NCBI GenBank assembly: GCA_023383055.1
Contig: JAHDYP010000007.1
Coordinates: 1 to 64,000, forward strand
Reading direction: 5' to 3'
Source of the DNA: Verrucomicrobiota bacterium
GTDB taxonomy: Bacteria > Verrucomicrobiota > Verrucomicrobiia > Limisphaerales > JAHDYP01
Length of the DNA: 64,000 nucleotides
Every line of letters starts with the position of its first letter. Position 1 is the stretch's first letter. The notes under the pieces are model-generated. The model ran no database searches, was not told the origin of the DNA, and saw only the letters and a program-made list of their open reading frames with translations. This document shows, in pieces, positions 1 to 9,073 of the stretch. The position numbers were made by a program, and so were the translations under genes.

Positions 1-3000
1 GCCTGTACCCCCTAACAGAAGCCCTGATAGAGGCACAACAGCGGGGTCGGAAGAGGTGGCGGTGACCACGAGGTTCGAAGCCGGAGTTTCGGCATCCCAA
101 ACCCTGAAGCTGAGGGGGCCGACGGGCAGGCCGCTCACCGTTTCCTGGTCGGCGATGGTTTCGATAAACGGCAGTGCCGTAATCCTCAATTGTGCCGGGG
201 CGCTGGTCACGGCACCTCCATAGTTGGTTACAACCAAGGCATAGGTGCCAACGTTCGCAGCCGATACGTTAGTAAGGGTAAGAAATTGGTTCGTGGCCCC
301 CTCCAACCAGTTGGTTCCATTAAAAAGCCACTGGTAGTAAAGGTCGTCCCCCGTCGCCGAACCGGTGAATGATGCCACGGCCCCGTTGGTCGTAGTAAGA
401 TTCGTGGGGGAGCTGGTAATTACCGGGGGTGCTTGCACCACAAGATCGAAGTTGCTGGGTGCCGTTGCGCCGTCACCGTCCGCAACGAGTAACGTAATGG
501 TCGTCAAACCGCTGCGATTTGCCGCCGGGGTGATGGAAGCGACCCGATGGGCGCCAGTGCCCGAAAAGACGATTCCGCCCAATCGCACCAATGTGGGATT
601 CGAGGAATTCCTGTCCAGAGCGAGGCTGTCCAACGGGGTTTCCACGTCGCCAATAGTGAATGGAACCGAAATAGGGCGGTTTTGACCCGTGATGCGGTCG
701 GCTGTCGCAGAAATGGTGGGCAGGTCATTCATCGAGTTCACTGTCAACAGGAAATTATTGGTAGCCCTTAGAAGACCATCACTCACCACAAGGGATAGAG
801 TTGCGGTGCCGAACTGGTTGGTGACCGTCCGGATGGTGAGAGCGCGGACGGCGCCGACACCAGACAACTGCATACCCGAGGCAGGGACAAGGCCCGTGTT
901 TGAGGATCGCACAGACACAATTAAGTTCCCTGGCGGGGTCTCCTGGTCCCATAATGAGAAACTAACGGGAGTAATTGGGATGTCTTCCACCGCTGACAGG
1001 GCCGGCAACGCGGTCATGAGCGGAGGGGTGTTCTGATACTCGAACGAACCGATGTCCGAGGCCAAGATTCTGTTACCATCGCCGTCGGAGATCCGTGGTA
1101 GCCCACGTTGGTCAGTCGAAGGTAAGTCAGTTGATGAGCCAGCGTCGATGGCCGGATTGGGAGTGACAGTGTGGATGAGAGCATGGGTCATCGACATCCC
1201 GCCGTTGTCTTGCAGTGGGCCAAGCGCCGGGTTAGCACTCAGACGGTCGTTGGGGTTAGTGGTTAATATGTCAGTGCAACCGGGCAGTGTGAAATCACCA
1301 GACCCCACGAGATTATGGCCCAAGGTCATCCACTGGCCTCGGAAATCATGGCCGGTCGTGCTTGCGGCGGTGTTTTCCGCATAAAGCGAATTTCGGGAAT
1401 AGACAACTGGGCGAGGGTTTTCGGGAATAGACACTTCCGGACCGCATGCGCTGAACACCCCTCCACCCCAGCCGTCAGTCTCCGGTGTTGTACTGGTGGC
1501 GGTATTGAATGCGACGGTGCAAGCCTGGAATTCAAGGACGGCTCGATTAAACACGCCTCCGCCATTCCCGGAAAAGGCGATATTCCCACTCACGGTGCAT
1601 TGGGTAAGTGCATTGGTTCCAAACCGATTGTAAACGGCGCCACCAGAAAGAGCCAAGTTGTCGCTGAGGGTTGAATTGAAGAGCGCGGACAACCTTAGAT
1701 TCTGCAGCGCCCCTCCCAGCGAAGCAGTGTTGCTGGAAATGGTCGTTGCTTCTATCCGCAGTGTACCCATGTTGAGAATTCCTCCGCCGTCCAGTGCCGA
1801 ATTCCCGGTGATGACGCAGTTGCTGACGACTAAGGTCCCTTGATTGTGGATGCCGCCACCTTGAAGCTCGTTGGTGGTCCTGCCGTTCATGACGCTCAAA
1901 TCGGACAAGGTAACATTGACGCCGTTTGAGACGACAATAACGGTTCCGGAGAATCCTCCGTCGAGCAAAGTGCTGGCGGGTGACTCGCCCCTAAGCCAGA
2001 GATCCTTCGGGATCACCAATTTCTCTTGATATTGGCCGGCAGGGATCGAAATCGTCGTTCCAGGAGCGGCGGCGTCCACCTGAGTCTGAATGAAGCCCTT
2101 CACCGTGAGTTGGGCGACACGGCTAGTGGCGGCACCGTAGGAATTAGTCACGATTACAAAGTAGCCGCCCGAGTCAAACTCCTGTGCGTTGGTGACAAGG
2201 AGCGTGGCGTTGGTGGCGTCATCGATGTCGTACTCGTCCAAGATGTTCGTAGAACTCTTGAACCATTGATATGACAGTGGAAAATCACCGGAGGCCGTCA
2301 CGCTCAGCAATGCGGTGCCTCCCCATGGCACTGTCTGGTCCTGGGGCTCCATCGCAATCGCGGGGCGCTCATCTGTCGCCGTGCCAAAGGCGATTCCCGA
2401 AGGGCTGCCACCCACCGTCACCTTGCTAAGAATTGTTAAGGAATCAGTGTCAGCCAATGCGACCGCTCCTTCTGCCAACGCGATCCACAAACGGCGAGTG
2501 GCCGGATCGAAAGTCATGAAGGTGGGACTCGACGTCAGGTGGAGTAATCGGCCGCTTCCATACTCGAAGACCGTGGGGTCAGGAGGGAAGACCGCATGCC
2601 CGGACTTACCCAGATAAGCCTGCCCCGTAACAGGATTCACAGCCACGCTGTATGCGGCTCCCAAAGGTCCTGCTTTGATCCCGCCCTCGAGTAGGATGAT
2701 CAAGCCGCCGGACGGGGTTCCTGAGAGCCTGTGAAAACGTCCGCATTGTCCACAGCTTTCAGCCGCAAAGATCTCAGAACCATCTGGTAAGAATGCCATT
2801 GCGGTTCCGAACATGTAGGCCGGTATCTCTGAACTTGTGACCTGAGCGACGACTGAATAGTCCGAGGCGGATCGAACCTCCATTAGCGTTCCAAGCTTTG
2901 CGGAACCCACCCACACTTCATTCCGAGTGGGGTGATATGCCAGCGACAACGGTTCTGGCAGTGTCGGGAATGTCGTCAACACGGTCCTTGTGCTGGTGTC

Positions 3001-3498
3001 AATTACCGAAATACTGGATGAACCGGAATTCGCAACATAAAGCCGGCTTCCATCGGGGGACAACACCAAGCCTGCAGGCGCATTGCCGACCGGAATCGTC
3101 GCGGCAACTGATTGCTGAGCACAGTCGATGGCCGAAACCGTGCCGGATCCGGCATTGGCGACAAACACCCATCTCCCGTCCGGCGTCGCGGCGACCTTTT
3201 CGGGACGGTCGCCTACAGGAATTGTCGCAACCAAAGAGAGGTCGCTTAGCGAGATCACAGAGATTGTGTCGTCATTCGAATTGGACACATAGGCGGCGTC
3301 AACAAACAGTTCGGCAGCGCGGCCCGCCCGAACCAAAGCGAGGAACGAGAGAAGCAGGCAGATCAGATAAAGATTAAAGTGAAACCGACTAATCTTGAGC
3401 TCCGAACAATTGCTTCTAGAGGCTGGGCGGGATGGAAGATTCTCACCAAGCAGTGACGGGGTCAGGCTATTGCATAAGGGGCTTGTAGGCCTGCGCAT
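1..3498 (-). CDS. Large secreted/surface protein, partial (3' end beyond left edge): signal peptide, YVTN-type beta-propeller repeats, Ig-like domain, right-handed beta-helix region, cadherin/Ig-like repeats
   Basis: Reverse-complement reading is open from the left edge to about 3498: ...ISRFHFNLYLICLLLSFLALVRAGRAAELFVDAAYVSNSNDDTISVISLSDLSLVATIPVGDRPEKVAATPDGRWVFVANAGSGTVSAID... then Ig-like YQWF...SGGYFVIVTNSYGAATS and GGGIHNQGTLVVSNCVITGN... beta-helix motifs. Absent from the ORF track because its stop lies outside the window. The first in-frame ATG is at 3498; the start may instead be near 3393. Confidence 0.85.
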   Translation of the reverse strand, partial: MRRPTSPLCNSLTPSLLGENLPSRPASRSNCSELKISRFHFNLYLICLLLSFLALVRAGRAAELFVDAAYVSNSNDDTISVISLSDLSLVATIPVGDRPEKVAATPDGRWVFVANAGSGTVSAIDCAQQSVAATIPVGNAPAGLVLSPDGSRLYVANSGSSSISVIDTSTRTVLTTFPTLPEPLSLAYHPTRNEVWVGSAKLGTLMEVRSASDYSVVAQVTSSEIPAYMFGTAMAFLPDGSEIFAAESCGQCGRFHRLSGTPSGGLIILLEGGIKAGPLGAAYSVAVNPVTGQAYLGKSGHAVFPPDPTVFEYGSGRLLHLTSSPTFMTFDPATRRLWIALAEGAVALADTDSLTILSKVTVGGSPSGIAFGTATDERPAIAMEPQDQTVPWGGTALLSVTASGDFPLSYQWFKSSTNILDEYDIDDATNATLLVTNAQEFDSGGYFVIVTNSYGAATSRVAQLTVKGFIQTQVDAAAPGTTISIPAGQYQEKLVIPKDLWLRGESPASTLLDGGFSGTVIVVSNGVNVTLSDLSVMNGRTTNELQGGGIHNQGTLVVSNCVITGNSALDGGGILNMGTLRIEATTISSNTASLGGALQNLRLSALFNSTLSDNLALSGGAVYNRFGTNALTQCTVSGNIAFSGNGGGVFNRAVLEFQACTVAFNTATSTTPETDGWGGGVFSACGPEVSIPENPRPVVYSRNSLYAENTAASTTGHDFRGQWMTLGHNLVGSGDFTLPGCTDILTTNPNDRLSANPALGPLQDNGGMSMTHALIHTVTPNPAIDAGSSTDLPSTDQRGLPRISDGDGNRILASDIGSFEYQNTPPLMTALPALSAVEDIPITPVSFSLWDQETPPGNLIVSVRSSNTGLVPASGMQLSGVGAVRALTIRTVTNQFGTATLSLVVSDGLLRATNNFLLTVNSMNDLPTISATADRITGQNRPISVPFTIGDVETPLDSLALDRNSSNPTLVRLGGIVFSGTGAHRVASITPAANRSGLTTITLLVADGDGATAPSNFDLVVQAPPVITSSPTNLTTTNGAVASFTGSATGDDLYYQWLFNGTNWLEGATNQFLTLTNVSAANVGTYALVVTNYGGAVTSAPAQLRITALPFIETIADQETVSGLPVGPLSFRVWDAETPASNLVVTATSSDPAVVPLSGLLLGGTG

Positions 3499-4013
3499 GC
3501 CGAAGGTGTTGGTTTGGAGTGGCAGTCGTCGAAACCACGGAGACTCCGAGAAGGAAGGCTTCGTGAGGCTTCACCTGATGTGCCTGCGAATAGGTAGTAT
3601 GAATAGAGGAAGAGACGCTCAGCTCCGGGATACCGCATATTGTGGCCAGTCGATTGTTAACCAATGCGGCTTGGTCATGCTGCAAGCGGGCAAGGATGCT
3701 GTGATCCCCCGTTGGCATATTCGGAATGCTCAATCAAAGCCGGCGAAGAATCAAGGACAAACAGATTGTTTTCTCTACTCTACTTCCTGGCTGGCTGGCT
3801 CGCAGCCTTTTCGGTCTTGCCGTGTCGCGCGGACCTTTGTGCAAAAAGTGAATGAGGCGAGTCACTCAGGTTGCCGAACTCGACCCGCTGCGCATCTTGC
3901 CACGCCATAGGCAGTGGGGGCGAGCAGCAAACTACTGATGAGCACGGGCTCGCCTTGGTGGCTGGCGAGGCATTCTGGGACACTACTGAACAAGTGCGCT
4001 AGGCTGGAGCGGA

Positions 4014-4388
4014 TCAACCGGCGGCTGCCCTCCGGGACTTCACGAAGGAGTTCCGCGCAACCGGCAAGTCCAGATGCAACTTCCGATCGTTCTTGCCTCG
4101 CCAATAACCTTGGACGGCCTTTGTCATGCGAGCCAGCCAGGACGGGTCGTCAGCGAGCTTCAGGACCTCGGCGGTGGAGAAGTACTTCGCGCCGTTCGGG
4201 GCGGGATCACCCAAGGGCTTCAACAGACGGGCGCCGACCAGCACTGGGATGTCGTGTTCCATGCAGTTGAGAATCCAAGCGGTTTGCTCGGGGGTGAGCC
4301 GAAACGGCAACCGCCCCAGCAGTGAGAGGAATTGTCGCTGATCCTCTTTCATGGTTTCCAGAAGGGCCCAGGTCAAACTTGGTTTCAT
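4014..4388 (-). CDS. Conserved hypothetical, HTH/excisionase-like small protein downstream of the integrase
   Basis: MKPSLTWALLETMKEDQRQFLSLLGRLPFRLTPEQTAWILNCMEHDIPVLVGARLLKPLGDPAPNGAKYFSTAEVLKLADDPSWLARM; compact helical protein with a MerR/excisionase-like pattern; family assignment from memory. Confidence 0.6.
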   Translation of the reverse strand: MKPSLTWALLETMKEDQRQFLSLLGRLPFRLTPEQTAWILNCMEHDIPVLVGARLLKPLGDPAPNGAKYFSTAEVLKLADDPSWLARMTKAVQGYWRGKNDRKLHLDLPVARNSFVKSRRAAAG

Positions 4389-4968
4389 ACCCACTCTGCC
4401 CTTCTGCACTATCAGTCGTTTCGTTGGTGGGAAACCGAACCGATCACCTCCGGGATCGGGGGAGAAGAAGCCGCGTGTTCACGAGCGCCATGCCTCCTGG
4501 GCCAGGGGATGGGACCCCGAACACGAAACGCCAAGTTCGAAAGGAAAGTGCCGTGGAAATCGAGCACCGAAAGCATCAGACCGATTCAACGGGCTATCGG
4601 GTTCGTTGGGGCATACTCGGCGGGTCGATGACGGCGCAGCCATTCTGCGAGCGTGGGAAGCCGGGCTCGATCTTGGCCAGCGATAACAGCACAATTCAAT
4701 CGTGTGGCTCGGACTGGCCCGCGTTCATGTCCCACGGTGCCAGAATGAGGAGCTGATGTTCCTGAAAATGGTTTTCATCGAACCAGCCCCACGGCTGCGG
4801 GGCGATTGAGAGCGGCAGGCCAGTTGACAGGGCCCACTCCCAAATGGTCCTTGATGGGCCAGCGGATGGAATTGGCGAGGCTCGTTTGCACAGAAAGGTT
4901 GAATTGTGCTGACCGCCGGGGCCGCCGGCCAGCGCAAAGGCGCTGGCAGCGGTCGGGCGAGGTTCGGG

Positions 4969-6051
4969 TCATCCGTTCCCGGTCGACGGAGTGGCCGACG
5001 CCTGACGTCGAGTTGGTCGTGGGAAGCGGATGAGTTTAGCCTTGTTCGCCTTCGTCTCGAACGACTCCAAGGATGGCAGCGCCATGTCCGCGTTTCTCGC
5101 GTAGACTCGATGAATGGCCGGGCTGTTGTGGCCGAGGGCGGACATCGCGAACCGCTCGGGATATCCGGAGGCCTTGGCTCGCTCCGCCCAGGCGTAACGG
5201 TACGAATGTAGGGTAACGCCCTCGATGCCCAATCCGCGGCAGCGTTGTTTGAATTCGGTGCCGCGGTCAGTGGCGCGGACGCTTCGCAGATACGGGAAAA
5301 GCGGGCCACTTGACGGAAGTCCCTTCAACACTTCAGCCGCCTGGTCACCGAAATGGAGACAGGCCACCGACTTGGTCTTCTGCCGGCGATACGTCACGGT
5401 CTGCGCGGTCCAGTCGATGTCTTCCGCGCGGAGATGGGCGATGTCGCTCTGGGATCCGCCCAAGTGCCAGAGCAATTCGTAGTAAGCCTTCCGTTCAGGG
5501 TTCCGTTCACGTTCCACGATGTCGGCGTGTTCGGCGAACATGATCGCCCGCTTCGGCTTGAAGCGGATGACCGGCCACTGCTTTTTGGGGAGGATCGGCC
5601 AGGGGAGCCAGCCGACATCGACGGCGAAGTTGTGGAGCCGGCGGAGGAAGACGTTGGTGGCCACCCTGCCGCGTTCGAGCACTTTGAGGAAGTGATCCGC
5701 TTGGGTCTCGAAGACGGGCAGGTCGCGGATCAGGTCGAACGCGTGGTCGCGGGAAGCACGGAACCAGCGTTCCTGCGTGGGGCCGTGTTTGGTTTTGACG
5801 ATTTCGTCGAAGACGATCCGCCAGGTGCGGCGGCCGATTTCGGGGTCGCTGGCGGCGAGATAGGCGCGGGCGATCTGGCGGTTGATGAGGGGTTGTTGCT
5901 GGGCCTCGTTGCGGGCGTGGAGCAGACGTCGGGCGGCTGCGGGGTCGGAGGTTTCGAGGCTTTCGCGTTTACCGGTGAGCCGGTCGAACAGGTAGAACAT
6001 GCCGGCGTGGCGGCGATAGAGTCGGAATCGTGGCTTCATGATTTCGTTCAT
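4969..6051 (-). CDS. Tyrosine recombinase/site-specific integrase, variant catalytic motif
   Basis: C-terminal motifs HSYRYAW (HxxR), LGHNSPAIHRVYAR (H...Y) and the beta-hairpin Lys region YRRQKTKSV; located beside tRNA-Cys. Confidence 0.9.
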   Translation of the reverse strand: MNEIMKPRFRLYRRHAGMFYLFDRLTGKRESLETSDPAAARRLLHARNEAQQQPLINRQIARAYLAASDPEIGRRTWRIVFDEIVKTKHGPTQERWFRASRDHAFDLIRDLPVFETQADHFLKVLERGRVATNVFLRRLHNFAVDVGWLPWPILPKKQWPVIRFKPKRAIMFAEHADIVERERNPERKAYYELLWHLGGSQSDIAHLRAEDIDWTAQTVTYRRQKTKSVACLHFGDQAAEVLKGLPSSGPLFPYLRSVRATDRGTEFKQRCRGLGIEGVTLHSYRYAWAERAKASGYPERFAMSALGHNSPAIHRVYARNADMALPSLESFETKANKAKLIRFPRPTRRQASATPSTGNG

Positions 6052-6212
6052 GAGCGCAATGATGCCGAGGTCCGAAAACGGCCGTTAATGGGTAGTGGGC
6101 GAGTAGTTCCGGGTAGTGTCGGAGTACTTGCGGAGTAGCCATTTTAGGCACAGTTTTGGGCACAGTTGCCCACCTGCATCCTCCTAAACCTTTGCTGCAC
6201 ACGCAGTTAGAA

Positions 6213-6287
<75 letters not shown>

Positions 6288-6367
6288 CACCGAGAGCGTG
6301 GTTAGCTTATGGCTGACGGGCCGGGGTGCAAGCAGAACTTTGAGGGCACGCTGAAGCCCGAAGCCAA

Positions 6368-8302
6368 TCACGCGAGCTTGACTTTGATCTTGTGATCTTT
6401 GATCCGGGTGCGGTTCAGCTTGGCGATGATGGCATTGGCATGTTCGCTGGATACATCCGCAAAGAGGTGGCGTTCCCGGATGTCGACCGTTCCGACCACG
6501 TTTCCAGGCAAGCCGGTTTCGCCCGACACGAGGTTGACAATGTCAATCGGGGTGACGCCCATCTCGCTTCCGACGCTCATGAACAGACGGGTCTGGTCGG
6601 GTGGCGTTGCGCGGCTCTCTTTCGGTTTTCGGGCGGGAACGGCCTGGGGTCCCGGTTTTCGCGGGGACGCGGGCCGCGGCCCCGATGCCCGTGCCAGCGG
6701 CGGCGGCGGCAACGGCCGCCCCGGCTTTTCTTTCCAGGGTTTTTCTTTCCAAGGCGCACTCGCGGTGTGTGGCTGGACGCGGGGTGGTCGGGCTTCGGGT
6801 CGAACGGCCGGCGGCGGGGTGGGTGGTGGCTGGGGTGGTCGTGCGGGTTTCGGTGTCGATTTCTCGCGGGGCAAGGGTGTTTGGGTAATTGGCGGCCGGG
6901 CGCGGGGTATTTCGGGTGCTGGTTGTTTCTGCTGAGTTGGCGCGTTGGTTGCCGGTTCAGGGTCCTGGGTGATCCAGCCTTGACCGCGGGCGGGGCGGGG
7001 GGCAGGGGCTGGCTCTCCCCCCTGCAAGAGATGGAGCAGGGCGGAGGCGATGTCGGTCGAGGTGAAGCCCTCTTCGAGGAGGTGTTCGAGGAGATGGTCC
7101 TGGCGTGGGAAATCGCCGGCCTGCAGCGTGGCTCGCAACTGTTCGAGCACGAGGTTATGCCGCGCGTCTTCGACTTCCGCGACCGTGGGCACGCGGGCTC
7201 GATGGACGCGGGTGTTGGTGAAGCGTTCGATATTGCGGATGAGGAAGGCCTCGCGGCCGGCGACGAAGGAAATGGCGCGTCCGCTGCGGCCGGCGCGGCC
7301 GGTGCGGCCGATGCGATGGACGTAATCCTCGACGTCGTAGGGCAGGTCGAAATTGAACACGACCTCGACGTCGTCCACGTCGATGCCGCGGGCGGCGACG
7401 TCGGTGGCGACGAGGAACTCGAGGCCGGACTTGCGGAATTTGTTCATGACGCGGTCGCGCTGGGCCTGGCTCATATCGCCGTGGAGGCGGTCGGCCGAGT
7501 AACCCTGGGCCTCGAGATGATCGGCGAGATCGTCGACCATGCGTTTGGTATTGCAGAAGATGATGCCGAGTTTGATATCGTGGATATCGATGAGCCGGGT
7601 GAGGAGTTCGACCTTGAAGCGGCGGTCGACCTCGTAATAGACCTGCTCCACGGTGGGGACGGTGACGGTTTTTTGGGTGATGCTGACGTTTTGAGGGTTG
7701 CGGGAGTATTTGGCGATGAGCTCGCGGATTTGGCGCGGCATGGTGGCGGAGAAGAAGACCGTTTGGCGCTCGGGAGGGACAGCTTGGAGGATCAATTCGA
7801 TGTCCTCGCGGAAGCCCATGTCGAGCATCACATCGGCCTCGTCGAGGACGACCAGGCGCGTCTTGTCGAGGCGGAGGGTTTCGCGGCGCATATGATCCAT
7901 GAGTCGGCCGGGTGTCCCGATCACGATTTGAGCGCCTTGTCGCAAACCCTGGAACTGGCGTTCATAGGATTGGCCGCCGTAGATCGGCAAGGCGTGGAGG
8001 CCGCGTTTGAACAGTGCCAGTTTGTGGACCTCCTCGGAGACCTGCACGGCCAGTTCGCGGGTGGGACAGAGGATGAGCACCTGGACGACCGGTTGTTGCG
8101 GGTCCGCCATTTCGACGGCGGGGATGGCGAAGGCGGCGGTTTTGCCGGAGCCGGTTTGGGATTGGCCGACGACATCGCGGCCTTGCATCAGCACTGGGAT
8201 GGCGGCGGCCTGGATGGGTGCGGCCTGTTCGAAGCCGAGTTTGTCGATCGCCTTGAGGAGTTCGGGGGATAGCCCGAGGTCGGAAAACAGTTTGGTATTC
8301 AT
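6368..8302 (-). CDS. deaD: DEAD-box ATP-dependent RNA helicase with Pro-rich linker and DbpA-type RNA-binding C-terminus
   Basis: Q motif, SQTGSGKT, PTRELAVQV, DEAD, SAT, HRIGRTGRAGRSGRA motifs; C-terminal domain LFMSVGSEMGVTPIDIVNLVSGETGLPGNVVGTVDIRERHLFADV. Confidence 0.95.
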   Translation of the reverse strand: MNTKLFSDLGLSPELLKAIDKLGFEQAAPIQAAAIPVLMQGRDVVGQSQTGSGKTAAFAIPAVEMADPQQPVVQVLILCPTRELAVQVSEEVHKLALFKRGLHALPIYGGQSYERQFQGLRQGAQIVIGTPGRLMDHMRRETLRLDKTRLVVLDEADVMLDMGFREDIELILQAVPPERQTVFFSATMPRQIRELIAKYSRNPQNVSITQKTVTVPTVEQVYYEVDRRFKVELLTRLIDIHDIKLGIIFCNTKRMVDDLADHLEAQGYSADRLHGDMSQAQRDRVMNKFRKSGLEFLVATDVAARGIDVDDVEVVFNFDLPYDVEDYVHRIGRTGRAGRSGRAISFVAGREAFLIRNIERFTNTRVHRARVPTVAEVEDARHNLVLEQLRATLQAGDFPRQDHLLEHLLEEGFTSTDIASALLHLLQGGEPAPAPRPARGQGWITQDPEPATNAPTQQKQPAPEIPRARPPITQTPLPREKSTPKPARPPQPPPTPPPAVRPEARPPRVQPHTASAPWKEKPWKEKPGRPLPPPPLARASGPRPASPRKPGPQAVPARKPKESRATPPDQTRLFMSVGSEMGVTPIDIVNLVSGETGLPGNVVGTVDIRERHLFADVSSEHANAIIAKLNRTRIKDHKIKVKLA

Positions 8303-8421
8303 GGGACAGGATGCTCGTGGGGTGCGAGCATAGCGCGGATGAGGGCAAAGCGTGAGGAGAATTTCAGATGCTCCCTGGAATAGCGATCAGGGAGTATCCA
8401 TGCACGCGCTGAGGAATCGCA

Positions 8422-9045
8422 TCAGGGGTGATGGGCGGATTGGAAGGGCTGAGTGGGACGACGAGGGCTGATCAGGTCGTCGGTGGTGAACAGTTCACGG
8501 TCGGGGCCGGCGGAACGGACTTCGAGGTGATCGCGGCTGAGGTGGTGGAAGAAGAAAGGAGTGTCCCAGGCGTCGAGAAGGGCGCCTTGGGCATCGAGGC
8601 GGGGATGATCGGCCGGGAAGATCGCCAGCGCGTCGGGGTTGGCGCCTCGGAGCGCGTTCATCATTTGCGGGTTGTCTTCGGCGGTGGGGAACTGCCGGAA
8701 TCTGCCGCGGTAGATTTCGAGGAAGTGAAGGAGAAGTTCAGGTTCCCGCTCGGGTGGAAAGGCGTCGGAACCGAAGGCGATCGCGTCGGGGTGCGGAGGG
8801 TTGGCGGGGTCGGGGGAGGGTGAGATGAGGGCGGGTTGGTCGGCGGGTTGGCGGGGATGTTTAGCGGGGGACGGAGGGGTGGTTTGGGCGTGGGGGGCGA
8901 TCGCGGGGTGGTCGGTTTCGATGCGGGGGGGCGTGGGGTTGGCGGGTGGTTTGGGGGCGGCATCAGGGAGCAGGAGTGCTCCGGCGGCAAGGAGCAATCC
9001 GGTGACGAGGGCGACGCGCGCGAAGAAAGGGAGTTCAGGTTGCAT
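8422..9045 (-). CDS. Membrane-anchored hypothetical with pseudopilin G-like C-terminal segment, third gene of the DUF1800/DUF1501 cluster
   Basis: MQPELPFFARVALVTGLLLAAGALLLPDAAPKPP... N-terminal TM, Pro-rich linker, C-terminal WDTPFFFHHLSRDHLEVRSAGPDRELFTTDDLI; ATG (RC) at 9045. Confidence 0.75.
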   Translation of the reverse strand: MQPELPFFARVALVTGLLLAAGALLLPDAAPKPPANPTPPRIETDHPAIAPHAQTTPPSPAKHPRQPADQPALISPSPDPANPPHPDAIAFGSDAFPPEREPELLLHFLEIYRGRFRQFPTAEDNPQMMNALRGANPDALAIFPADHPRLDAQGALLDAWDTPFFFHHLSRDHLEVRSAGPDRELFTTDDLISPRRPTQPFQSAHHP

Positions 9046-9073
9046 GGCGATGCCGGGGCCAGGCTGGGGGTCT

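Noticed and set aside
6392-8272. 626-aa plus-strand ORF antisense to the DEAD-box helicase
   Set aside because: Mirror ORF from high-GC codon usage; the minus strand has clear helicase motifs.
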